From Streptomyces sp. NBC_00820 (GTDB lineage Bacteria > Actinomycetota > Actinomycetes > Streptomycetales > Streptomycetaceae), in contig NZ_CP108882.1 of the NCBI RefSeq assembly GCF_036347055.1, positions 1,674,001 to 1,738,000 of the forward strand: DNA of 64,000 nucleotides, written 5' to 3'. Below are positions 29,461 through 37,491 of the stretch, piece after piece. The notes beneath the pieces were generated by a model. It was not told the origin of the DNA and did no database searches. It saw nothing but the letters and a program-made list of their open reading frames with translations. Made by a program: the position numbers and the translations under genes. Every line of letters starts with the position of its first letter. Positions within the stretch are counted from its first letter, which is position 1.

Positions 29461-30162
29461 TCACGCCTCGGCGGAAGCCTCGGCGGAAGCCTCGGCAGGG
29501 GCCTCGGTGGAAACCTCGGCAGGGGCCTCGGCGACCTCGGACTCCTCGACGTCGTCGGTGTCCGCGGCGTTCTGCGAGCGGCCGGGGTTGGCCTTCGCGT
29601 CAGCCTTGCGGGCTTCCTGCGCCTGACGAGCCTCGGCCATCGCCTCGGTCTTCTTCTTGTGCGGACCGAGGACCATGATCATGTTGCGGCCGTCCTGCTT
29701 CGGGTTCGACTCCACGAAACCGAGGTCCTGGACGTCCTCCGCGAGACGCTGCAGCAGTCGGTAGCCCAGCTCGGGGCGGGACTGCTCACGACCGCGGAAC
29801 ATGATCGTGATCTTGACCTTGTCGCCCTGCTTGAGGAACCGGACGACGTGACCCTTCTTGGTGTCATAGTCGTGCGGGTCGATCTTCGGCCGGAGCTTCA
29901 TCTCCTTGATGACCGTGTGCGCCTGGTTCTTGCGCGCCTCACGGGCCTTCATGGCCGACTCGTACTTGAACTTCCCGTAGTCCATGAGCTTGCACACGGG
30001 CGGACGGGCTGTCGCCGCCACCTCGACCAGGTCAAGGTCGTACTCCTGCGCAAGCTCCAGTGCCTTGGCCAGGGGGACGATGCCCACCTGCTCGCCACTG
30101 GGACCGACAAGTCGCACCTCGGGAACGCGAATCCGGTCGTTGATGCGGGGCTCGGCGCTGAT
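29461..30162 (-). CDS. infC: Translation initiation factor IF-3 with non-canonical ATC start
   Basis: IF-3 prevents premature 70S assembly and favours canonical start codons. Conserved sequence begins [20 protein letters not shown] and continues through the linker and C-terminal domain ([18 protein letters not shown] region, [18 protein letters not shown]). No in-frame ATG, GTG or TTG lies close upstream. The only start with a good ribosome-binding site is ATC at 30162, four bases after CCGAGGAGG. Non-canonical infC starts (AUU in E. coli) allow IF-3 to repress its own synthesis. The product would be 233 residues, with an Ala/Glu-rich repetitive tail (about residues 208-233) encoded by 12-bp DNA repeats. 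Confidence 0.93.
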   Translation of the reverse strand: MSAEPRINDRIRVPEVRLVGPSGEQVGIVPLAKALELAQEYDLDLVEVAATARPPVCKLMDYGKFKYESAMKAREARKNQAHTVIKEMKLRPKIDPHDYDTKKGHVVRFLKQGDKVKITIMFRGREQSRPELGYRLLQRLAEDVQDLGFVESNPKQDGRNMIMVLGPHKKKTEAMAEARQAQEARKADAKANPGRSQNAADTDDVEESEVAEAPAEVSTEAPAEASAEASAEA

Positions 30163-30247
30163 GGATCCTCCTCGGTTAGCACCACACGGCGGTCTGGCGG
30201 ACAGCCGCGTAACGTCTGTGTTCGTAAGACCTAACCGCGCCGACGCA

Positions 30248-30279
30248 TAAAAAATGCCCCGGACGATCACAGGCGGGGT
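30248..30279 (-). terminator. Intrinsic terminator/attenuator in the infC leader
   Basis: On the minus strand CCCCG (30274-30278), a 12-base loop and CGGGG (30257-30261) are followed by CATTTTTT, a true U-tract, which is rare in this GC-rich sequence. It lies about 90 bases before the infC start codon. Confidence 0.65.
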
Positions 30280-30287
30280 TCCTCGAA

Positions 30288-30341
30288 CTACCGGACCACC
30301 GCCGCGATGACCGCGGGGCGTACTTTCGGACGGATCTCCAT
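30288..30341 (-). CDS. Candidate 17-residue leader peptide of infC
   Basis: The frame reads [17 protein letters not shown] and stops 9 bases before the terminator stem. Its ATG lies inside a 12-bp-like hairpin and no clear ribosome-binding site is visible. It has no obvious run of one regulatory codon. If translated, ribosome position could control the terminator. The call rests on position alone. Confidence 0.3.
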   Translation of the reverse strand: MEIRPKVRPAVIAAVVR

Positions 30342-30550
30342 CGCCTGAGGCGACGGATCCGTCTGACCGGTGACCCGCCGCCCCGGAAGGCAGTCAGGTG
30401 GGAGTTCGAAGCCTCCACTTGTGGGCCGGATCGCTCGCCGTGAGGCATACGTGTCCGGCCGGTCGTCACACAAGGTTAGCAGCTCCGGGCGGGAACGGCT
30501 AACCGAGGCCAACTGGGGCCCGGACCCGCTCGGCGCCTATCGTGTGGGGC

Positions 30551-30907
30551 ATGAGTGAAACCCCTCCCGAGAACGCCGATTTCGACGCGATGACCCGGGA
30601 CATCGCCGAGGTCCCCGCCGTCGAGGTGATCGTCACGGTCGCCGTCAACCTGATGAGCGCCGCCGCCGTGAAGCTCGGGCTGAGCGAGGAGGGCGAGAAG
30701 TACAAGGACCTGGACGAGGCCCGCAAGCTGATCACCGCGCTCGCCGGCCTGCTGGACGCGAGCACGACGGAGATCAGCTCCTTCCACGCGGCCCCGCTGC
30801 GCGACGGCCTGAAGTCGCTCCAGCTGGCCTTCCGCGAGGCCTCCCTCGTCCCCGACGACCCGGGCCACGGCCCCGGCGAGAAGTACACCGGCCCGGTCTA
30901 CGGCTAG
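30551..30907 (+). CDS. DUF1844 family protein
   Basis: The 118-residue protein matches the DUF1844 pattern of actinobacteria: a short acidic N-terminus, then DIAEVPAVEVIVTVAVNLMSAAAVKLGLSE, and a helical middle ARKLITALAGLLDAS. The family has no assigned function. The ATG at 30551 is probably leaderless: TATCGT ends seven bases before it. It diverges from infC, and I recall the same neighbour in S. coelicolor. Confidence 0.88.
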   Translation: MSETPPENADFDAMTRDIAEVPAVEVIVTVAVNLMSAAAVKLGLSEEGEKYKDLDEARKLITALAGLLDASTTEISSFHAAPLRDGLKSLQLAFREASLVPDDPGHGPGEKYTGPVYG

Positions 30908-31004
30908 CGGGGCCCGCCTTCCGGGCGGGCGTGCCGGACCCCGTGACCCCGGCACCGTCCGGAAGGCACACCCTCGCCGGTTCCCACGGGTCACCGCGAC
31001 AGCT

Positions 31005-31736
31005 TCACCCTCGTACGAACAAGGGCTCGCCCGGAGGCGTGGTCCCGGCCGGCAGCAGTGCCAGGTCGAGGCCGCGCACCAGGCGGGCCCTCAGCGTTTC
31101 GTCGGCGGCCAGCCGCTCGGCGACCGCGCGGGCGGCCTCGGCGGGCACGGTGGACGGATCGAGGACGAGGGCGAGGGTGCCGTCGGCCTGGCCGGGCCCG
31201 AGGTGGGCGCGCAGTACGGCGGGCTCGGCGGCCACGGCGGCACGGACCGCGGCCAGGACGGCCGGGTCGGTGAGCGGGTCGGTGCTGGTGCGGCCCTCGG
31301 CGAGCGCGAGCAGTGCCGGACCGGTCAGCTCGAAGGGCACCGGGCCCGCGAGGTCCAGCACCACGGTGTCCGCCTTCTCGTGCGCGGCGGCCTGCAGGGC
31401 CTGGTGCAGCGGAACGGCGACGGGCCGGGCCTCCGGGTCCCAGCGGGCCAGCGACTCGGTGGAGGTGAAAGCGGGCAGCGCGACGCGGCCGGCGGCCTTC
31501 AGCGTGGGTACGGCCATGTCGCTCGTCTTCTCGCGGCGCAGTCCGTTCTCGTCCTCCTCGACCTCGCCCAGGACGGCGACGACGGGGACGAGCAGCCGTG
31601 CGCCCTTCAGCGCCTCCAGGACGGGGCCCAGGGCGCCGCGGTCCTCGGCCCAGGCGGCGAGCGCGGCGCTCAGCCGGGGGTCGGCGGAGCCGTCGTCGTC
31701 GGAGAAGCCGGGGTCTGGAATGTTCTTGTTCGCCAC
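31005..31736 (-). CDS. SseB family protein
   Basis: The 243-residue product has two SseB-like regions (GALGPVLEALKGARLLVPVVAVLGE and ARPVAVPLHQALQAAAHEKADTVVLDLAG). SseB proteins are widespread and poorly understood. The GTG at 31736 (reading ANKNIPDPGFSDDDG) is my choice because the minus-strand box TAGGGT ends 8 bases upstream, suggesting a leaderless mRNA; a second GTG six bases further upstream is in frame. It lies convergent to the DUF1844 gene. Confidence 0.85.
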   Translation of the reverse strand: MANKNIPDPGFSDDDGSADPRLSAALAAWAEDRGALGPVLEALKGARLLVPVVAVLGEVEEDENGLRREKTSDMAVPTLKAAGRVALPAFTSTESLARWDPEARPVAVPLHQALQAAAHEKADTVVLDLAGPVPFELTGPALLALAEGRTSTDPLTDPAVLAAVRAAVAAEPAVLRAHLGPGQADGTLALVLDPSTVPAEAARAVAERLAADETLRARLVRGLDLALLPAGTTPPGEPLFVRG

Positions 31737-31886
31737 GGTCACCGACCCTATAGGGGGGTGGCCACCGGGCTGGTCCGGGGCCGGGAACCCGGCGCTCACC
31801 GCCCTCACGGGAATCTCAGCATTCCCTGACGCGGATCTCACGCGGGACCGACGGTACGCACAGGCGGCGCCCCGAGCATCGCGGGC

Positions 31887-32897
31887 ATGGAGCCCTCCGA
31901 GACCCTCCCCCGGCGCCGCGCCCGTCCCCACGCCCGCCCTGCCCGGTGCCGTCCCGTCCTGCGCGCCGCGCTCGCCGTCGCCGCCATGGGCGCGGTCACG
32001 GCCGGCGGCACGGTCTGCGTGAGGGCGCGGGCGCACTCCGACGCGGGCGCCGTATCGTCGGCGGCGTCACCGGCGGCCTCCTCCTCGGCCCCGGCGCGCG
32101 AGGAGGGGACGGTGGTACCCGTGAGCGAGCCCCCGGCGGTGGACCGGAAGGCGGTGCTGCGCCAGGCGGTGCGGTCGGTGCGGGTGCCGTCCGGTGCGCA
32201 GGTGTCGGCGGCGGTGCTGGACCTGGACTCCGGTGCCGGCGCGGTGTCCGGGGACACGGCCTTCGACACGGCGAGCATCGTCAAGGTCGACATCCTGGCG
32301 GCGCTGCTGCTCCAGGCCCAGGACGCGGGCCGGCGGCTGACGGCGGCCGAGCGGTCGTACGCCGCGAAGATGATCGAGAACAGCGACAACGCCTCCGCCA
32401 CGGCGCTGTGGCACACGATCGGGCGGTCGGCGGGGCTGGACGCGGCGAACGCGCGGTTCGGACTGCGGGGGACCTCCGGCGGTCAGGGCGAGCTGTGGGG
32501 GCTGACGCAGACGACCGCCGCGGACCAGCTGACGCTGCTGCGGCAGGTGTTCGGCGAGAAGGAGCGGAGCGGGGGAAAGGGGCGGAAGGCCTGGCGGCCG
32601 GAGCTGAGTGCCGCGTCGCGGAAGTATGTGCGCGCCTTGATGGCGTCCGTCGAACCCGATCAGCGGTGGGGTGTCTCGGCCGCTGCCACGGGGGGCTCCC
32701 CGGCGCTGAAGAACGGATGGCTGCCGCGGAGTACGACCGGGCTGTGGGTGGTGAACAGCATCGGGCGGGTGCCGGTGGACGGGGGCGCCTACCTGGTGGC
32801 GGTGCTGTCCCGGGGAACATCGAGCCAGGCGGAGGGGGTCGCGCTGGTGGAGGCCACCGCGAAGGCGGCGGTGTCGGGGTTCACCTCGGGGTCGTAG
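31887..32897 (+). CDS. Membrane-anchored beta-lactamase-fold serine hydrolase
   Basis: The 336-residue protein has an Arg-rich N-terminus and a hydrophobic signal-anchor (about residues 26-48), then a class A beta-lactamase-like domain. The active-site motifs are SIVK (SxxK), SDN in MIENSDNASATALWH, and KNG in place of KTG. It is more like the secreted serine hydrolases of actinobacteria than a true resistance enzyme; substrate is unknown. The following mycosin-like gene is convergent, with stops 15 bases apart. Confidence 0.82.
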   Translation: MEPSETLPRRRARPHARPARCRPVLRAALAVAAMGAVTAGGTVCVRARAHSDAGAVSSAASPAASSSAPAREEGTVVPVSEPPAVDRKAVLRQAVRSVRVPSGAQVSAAVLDLDSGAGAVSGDTAFDTASIVKVDILAALLLQAQDAGRRLTAAERSYAAKMIENSDNASATALWHTIGRSAGLDAANARFGLRGTSGGQGELWGLTQTTAADQLTLLRQVFGEKERSGGKGRKAWRPELSAASRKYVRALMASVEPDQRWGVSAAATGGSPALKNGWLPRSTTGLWVVNSIGRVPVDGGAYLVAVLSRGTSSQAEGVALVEATAKAAVSGFTSGS

Positions 32898-32911
32898 CGG
32901 GCGGGGTGTCC

Positions 32912-34099
32912 CTAGGCGCGGGTTCTGCGGTTTCTCCAGAGGATCACCGCTGCCACCAGGAGCACGCCGCCGATGCCGCCGGCCAGGGGGCCCGCCCAGG
33001 CCGAGGCGCCGGTGCCGGGCTTGGCCGTGTCAGGGCCCGGTCCGAAGTAGCGGTCGCCGTACGCCGCCGGGCGCAGGTTCTCCGGTTCGAGGCGGCCGGC
33101 CGCCTCGAGGGCGGCCGCCGGGTCGATCATGCCGAAGCCCCGGGAGTCGTCGCGGCCGCCGACGGGGGCGTCGCGGGCCGTGTCCTCCAGGAGCGTCCTG
33201 ACCTGGGCCGGGGCCAGATCGGGATGGGCCGCCTTGATCAGCGCCGCCGCTCCGGAGACGAAGGCGGCGGCGGCCGAGGTGCCCCAGCCCTCGTAGTACT
33301 TGTGGTCGGGGTCGGCGATGACGACGTCCACGCCGGGCGCGCTGACCGCGGAGTACCAGCGGCGGGTGGAGAAGGCGGCGTGGGTGCCGTACTTGTCCAC
33401 GGCGGCGGCCGCGATGACGCCGGGGTACGCGGCCGGGAAGGAGACGTGGTCGCCCTTGTCGCCGCCGTTGCCCGCCGAGGCCACGACGACCACGCCCTTC
33501 TTCAGGGCGTACTGCACGGCCTCGTCCTCGCTGGGCTCGGGGTGCGCGGAGTCGGAGTCGTCGCCGAGGGAGAGGTTGATGACGTCGGCGCCGTGGTCGG
33601 CGGCCCAGCGGATGCCCTCGGCGAGGGCGTTGCCGCGGGTGGTGCGGGCCTTGGAGCGGGCGGGGTCGCCGTCCTCCAGGATGACCCGCACGGGCAGGAT
33701 CTTCGCCTCGGGCGCGACACCCATGACGCCGGCGGTGTCGCCGGGTCCGTGGCCGTGTCCGGCGATGACGCTCGCCATGGCGGTGCCGTGCCGGGCCCAG
33801 GTGCGGTCTCCGGGCCGGGCGCCGAAGCCGATCATGTCGTGGGTGGGCAGCACGTTCCCGGCCAGGTCCGGGTGGTCGGCCTCGACTCCGGTGTCCAGGA
33901 CGGCGACGGTGACGCCGCGCCCCTTGGTGGTGCGCCAGGCCTCGGTCAGGTGGAGCGCTGACAGGCCCCACTGCTGGGCGCGGATGCCGTCGGCGTGGGC
34001 GGCGGTGGACGGCAGCAGGACGAGGGCGCCGGTGAGCAGGAGGGTCACGGCCGAGCCGGTCGCGCCCACGCGGTGGTGGCCGCGCGTCGATGGCCTCAT
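32912..34099 (-). CDS. Mycosin-like membrane serine protease (S8 subtilisin)
   Basis: The 395-residue protein has a signal peptide, a subtilisin domain, and a C-terminal transmembrane helix (LAGGIGGVLLVAAVILW) with a short Arg-rich tail. The catalytic triad is visible: Asp in VAVLDTGVEADHPDLAG, His in RHGTAMASVIAG and Ser in GTSAAAAFVSGAAAL; the oxyanion Asn is in ASAGNGGDKG. This is the layout of MycP of type VII secretion, but no EccB-E or Esx genes lie in the window. The ATG at 34099 overlaps the stop of the upstream Pro-rich gene (ATGA), so the two are co-translated. Confidence 0.9.
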   Translation of the reverse strand: MRPSTRGHHRVGATGSAVTLLLTGALVLLPSTAAHADGIRAQQWGLSALHLTEAWRTTKGRGVTVAVLDTGVEADHPDLAGNVLPTHDMIGFGARPGDRTWARHGTAMASVIAGHGHGPGDTAGVMGVAPEAKILPVRVILEDGDPARSKARTTRGNALAEGIRWAADHGADVINLSLGDDSDSAHPEPSEDEAVQYALKKGVVVVASAGNGGDKGDHVSFPAAYPGVIAAAAVDKYGTHAAFSTRRWYSAVSAPGVDVVIADPDHKYYEGWGTSAAAAFVSGAAALIKAAHPDLAPAQVRTLLEDTARDAPVGGRDDSRGFGMIDPAAALEAAGRLEPENLRPAAYGDRYFGPGPDTAKPGTGASAWAGPLAGGIGGVLLVAAVILWRNRRTRA

Positions 34100-36000
34100 G
34101 GGGTCTTCTCCGTGGCCGAGCTGACGGTCTTGCGCAGGCGTCGTACGAAACGGTCCGCCAGGCCCTGGGCCTCGTTGCCGAGGCCGGCCTGGGCGGGTGC
34201 GGAGGTGGCGCCGGGGCCGGCGGCCTCCGCGGCGGGCTGGGGGGTGTCGACGGTACGGCCGTCGGCCCAGCCGGAGACGGCGTAGACGACGACGGGGGCG
34301 TCCACGAGGACCCTGACCGTCCAGGCGGCGCGCTGCTCGTCGCCGAAGCCGGCCGCCGCCGTGCCCTTGGCGGCGTACGGCCGGGGCATGAGGTCCGCCC
34401 GGCGGTCCAGGTGCTCGTCCCGGAAGCGGGCGGCGAGCGCCGCCGAGGCGGTGGCGTCGGCCTTGGTGAACAGCAGGCCGACGGTGGTGACGTAGGTCTG
34501 GGTGGCGTCGGTGTAGGTGGCGCGCAGGAGCCGGCGACAGCCGACGGGGGCGAGGGCCTCGCGCAGCAGCGGGTCGAACGCGTCGGCGCAGCCGCTGTCC
34601 GGGGCCACGGCGATCCTGGTCCAGGTCCGGTCGGCACCGCCGCGTCCGGCGCCGGTCCCCTGGACGGTGGGCGGGAACAGCTGGTCGACCGGCACGTTGT
34701 GCCACATCGGGCCGGCCGCGCCGAATCCGCTCGCGGCGACGCCCTCCCCGCCGTCCCCGGTGAGCCAACTGCCGGTCACCGCACCGCCGATGAGCCCGAG
34801 TCCGAGCACGAGACACGCGGCGGCGGCACCGGTACGGCTGCGCACCCACACCGCCACCGGCCACACCCGCGCCCGCTCGCCGTACGCCTCCGGGACCCCG
34901 AAGGACGCGACGGGCCGCTCGGTGGAGACCGCGGTCCAGGAGTGGGCGGGGTCAGGGGACGGACCGGAGTCGGCGACAGGGCCGGTGCGGCCGGTGGGAC
35001 CAGGGGCGCCGGTGAGGCCGGTGGGACCAGTAGGGGCGGTGGGGCCGGCGGCGTGGCCGGGCTGCCAGGCCGTGGGCGTCTCCTGGGCGCCCGGCCGGGG
35101 CGCGGGCATGGAGCGTGCGGTGCCGGCGGCCGGTCGGCCGGGGGCGGGGAAGGCCGGTCTCGCGGGCGCGGGCGCCGGGCCGCCCGCGGTGGACGCCGAC
35201 GGGGCACCGGGCGCCGGCGGGATCGGGCGGAGCCGGGTCGTGGTCTCGGACGCGGATTCCGCGGGGACACCGGGACGACGGGGCGGCGAGGAGGGCCCGT
35301 CCGCGCGGGGTCCCGGTGCCGCCGGGATCGGGCGGAGCCGGGTCGTCGTCTCCGACGGCGACTCCTCCGGGACTCCGGCGCGGCGGGGCTGCGCCGGCCG
35401 GGACTCCCCCGGCGCGGCGGGCCGGCGCGGCTGCGTCACCGAGCCGGGGGCCGGGCGCGACGGCACGGCCGTGCGCGTGCCGCCGGCGTCCGCGCGGGCG
35501 GCGCGGCCCGCGTTCGGCGGGGCGTCGGGGAAGCGGGCGGAGGCGGGGGGCGGGGGCGGGCCCACGGGGTCCGCGGGAGCCGCGGGCACGGCGGAGGAGG
35601 GCGCGTGTGAGGCACGGCCCACGGGGTCCGTGGGGGCGGCGCCACCGGGCCGCTCCGTTCCCGCGCTCTCGCTCGCGGGCAGGCCTGGCTCGCCTCGGGG
35701 GGCGCGCGGGGTGAACACGGAGGGCTCGTCCTCGAGGTGGTCGTCGGCCGCCGGGACCGCCGCTCCGGGCGGGGTGCGCCGCGGTCCCGGGTCGCTCCCG
35801 TGCGCGGCCGGGCCGGCCTCGGTCCCGTGTCCCGGCGCCGACGGCGCCCCCGGCTCGCGGCCGGTGCCGGACGCCGAGCCGGGCGGTGTCGCGGGGTGCG
35901 GTGCCGTCGGACCGGACGGAGTCGCGGGATGCGGTGCCGTCGGACCGGGCGGTGTCGTGGGGCGCGGAGGGACGGGGGCGCGGCGCGCTTCCGTGCTCAT
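34096..36000 (-). CDS. Large Pro/Thr-rich single-pass membrane protein with C-terminal extracellular domain
   Basis: I recognise no named family. The 634-residue protein has a long disordered N-terminal part (about residues 1-375) rich in Pro, Ala, Gly and Thr, with two copies of a motif around GVP-ES-SETTTRLRPIP (residues about 210-265). A single transmembrane helix follows (about 400-422, ACLVLGLGLIGGAVTGSWL). The roughly 210-residue C-terminal domain has two Cys (SGCADAF and PVGCRRL), which may pair outside the cell. It is translationally coupled to the mycosin-like protease, so it may be its partner or substrate; that is inference. Confidence 0.7.
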   Translation of the reverse strand: MSTEARRAPVPPRPTTPPGPTAPHPATPSGPTAPHPATPPGSASGTGREPGAPSAPGHGTEAGPAAHGSDPGPRRTPPGAAVPAADDHLEDEPSVFTPRAPRGEPGLPASESAGTERPGGAAPTDPVGRASHAPSSAVPAAPADPVGPPPPPASARFPDAPPNAGRAARADAGGTRTAVPSRPAPGSVTQPRRPAAPGESRPAQPRRAGVPEESPSETTTRLRPIPAAPGPRADGPSSPPRRPGVPAESASETTTRLRPIPPAPGAPSASTAGGPAPAPARPAFPAPGRPAAGTARSMPAPRPGAQETPTAWQPGHAAGPTAPTGPTGLTGAPGPTGRTGPVADSGPSPDPAHSWTAVSTERPVASFGVPEAYGERARVWPVAVWVRSRTGAAAACLVLGLGLIGGAVTGSWLTGDGGEGVAASGFGAAGPMWHNVPVDQLFPPTVQGTGAGRGGADRTWTRIAVAPDSGCADAFDPLLREALAPVGCRRLLRATYTDATQTYVTTVGLLFTKADATASAALAARFRDEHLDRRADLMPRPYAAKGTAAAGFGDEQRAAWTVRVLVDAPVVVYAVSGWADGRTVDTPQPAAEAAGPGATSAPAQAGLGNEAQGLADRFVRRLRKTVSSATEKTP

Positions 36001-36269
36001 GCACCCCCCGTTTCCTCGTGCCCGGGCCGACTCGTACGTGGGCCGTGCTGCTCGCCGGCCGGGCCCGGTGCGAAAGGTCTGTCCGGGCACGCATACCCGT
36101 ACGGCTGGACCGGCATCCCGGTTCAGATGAGTGCCCAGGTGTCTTCCGCCGTACGTGCGCGTCACTCTACGGGTTGTCCCTGAGCGGGGGAGAACCGGTC
36201 CGCGAGGGCGCGGTATCTGCCCGGAACGTCCCCCTACCCTGCGGTAATCGCGTCTGGCAGGCTGCCGTC

Positions 36270-37472
36270 ATGACTGCGCGCGCCGCTGACCGTGCCCGCT
36301 ACGACCGGGCCACCGCCCATCTCGACGCCCCTCTCGCGATCGTGGACCTGGCCGCCTTCGACGCCAACGCGGCCGATCTGGTCCGCCGGGCCGCCGGCAA
36401 GCCGGTCCGGGTCGCCAGCAAGTCGGTCCGCTGCCGGGCCCTGTTGGAGCGGGTGCTGGCCATGGACGGTTTCCAGGGGGTGATGTCGTTCACCCTGGCC
36501 GAGTCGCTGTGGCTCGCGCGCTCGGGGTTCGACGACGTGCTGCTCGCCTATCCGTCCGCCGACCGGGCGGGGTTCGCGGAGCTGGCCGCCGATCCCAAGC
36601 TCGCCGCCGCCGTCACCGTGCTGGTCGACGACGTCGCGCAGCTCGACCTCATCGACGCGGCCCGCGGCGGCGGGCGTGAAGTGGTGCGGGTGTGCCTGGA
36701 GTTGGACACCTCGCTGAAGCTGCTGGGCGGCCGGGTGCGGGTCGGCGCGCGCCGCTCCCCGCTGCACTCCCCCGGCCAACTGGCCTCGCTGGCGCGGGTG
36801 GTGGCCGAACGGCCCGGGTTCCGGCTGGTGGGGATCATGGCGTACGAGGGTCATGTCGCCGGTGTCGGGGACGCGGTGGCCGGGCGGCCGCTGCGGTCGC
36901 GGGCGATCCGGCTGATGCAGGCCGCCGCCCGCCGGGAACTGGCCGAGCGGCGCGGTGCGGCGGTGCGGGCCGTACGGGCCGTGGCGCCCGGCCTGGAGTT
37001 CGTCAACGGCGGTGGCACGGGGAGTGTGCAGCACACGGCCGCCGAGGACGCGGTCACCGAGATCGCGGCCGGTTCGGGGTTGTACGTGCCCCGGCTCTTC
37101 GACAACTACACGTCCTTCAGCGGCCGTCCGGCCGCCCTGTTCGCGCAGCCGGTGGTGCGGCGGCCGGGCGTGGGGGTCGTCACGGTGCTGGGCGGCGGCT
37201 ATCCGGCCTCGGGTGCGGCGGGCCCGGACAGGCTGCCGGTGCCGTACCTGCCGGAGGGGCTGGTGTACGACCCGCAGGAGGGCGCCGGCGAGGTGCAGAC
37301 CCCGCTGCTCGGCTCGCCCGCCGACGACCTGCTGATCGGCGACCGGGTGTGGTTCCGGCACGCCAAGGCGGGCGAGCTGTGCGAGCGGTTCGACGCGCTG
37401 CACCTGGTGGAGGTGGGCACGGTCACGGCGACCGTGCCCACCTACCGGGGCGAGGGGCGCACGTTCCTCTGA
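36270..37472 (+). CDS. PLP enzyme of the alanine racemase/D-threonine aldolase-like family
   Basis: The 400-residue protein shows the N-terminal alanine racemase barrel: LDAPLAIVDLAAFDANAADLVRRA, the PLP lysine in VRVASKSVRCR, DTSLKLLGGRVRVG, and FVNGGGTGS. The C-terminal D-serine dehydratase-like domain follows (VVTVLGGGYPASG and HAKAGELCERFDALHLVE). It is often annotated as amino acid deaminase/aldolase. I chose the ATG at 36270. It stands alone, convergent with the HAD phosphatase gene. The actual substrate (D-threonine, D-serine or another 3-hydroxy amino acid) cannot be read. Confidence 0.85.
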   Translation: MTARAADRARYDRATAHLDAPLAIVDLAAFDANAADLVRRAAGKPVRVASKSVRCRALLERVLAMDGFQGVMSFTLAESLWLARSGFDDVLLAYPSADRAGFAELAADPKLAAAVTVLVDDVAQLDLIDAARGGGREVVRVCLELDTSLKLLGGRVRVGARRSPLHSPGQLASLARVVAERPGFRLVGIMAYEGHVAGVGDAVAGRPLRSRAIRLMQAAARRELAERRGAAVRAVRAVAPGLEFVNGGGTGSVQHTAAEDAVTEIAAGSGLYVPRLFDNYTSFSGRPAALFAQPVVRRPGVGVVTVLGGGYPASGAAGPDRLPVPYLPEGLVYDPQEGAGEVQTPLLGSPADDLLIGDRVWFRHAKAGELCERFDALHLVEVGTVTATVPTYRGEGRTFL

Positions 37473-37491
37473 CGACTCCTCGGCAAAGGCT

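Larger units (their letters stand above)
30163..30466 (-). promoter_or_regulatory. infC leader region with candidate attenuator
   Basis: A candidate promoter on the minus strand has TTAGCC, an 18-base spacer and TAACCT (30473-30478), so the leader would be about 300 nt. It holds a structured hairpin (30332-30360), a 17-codon reading frame (30288-30341) whose start codon is in that hairpin, and an intrinsic terminator (30248-30279). About 85 nt then precede the ATC start. There is no protein-coding gene in the 388 bases between infC and the DUF1844 gene. The arrangement suggests transcription attenuation; that is inference. Confidence 0.6.
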
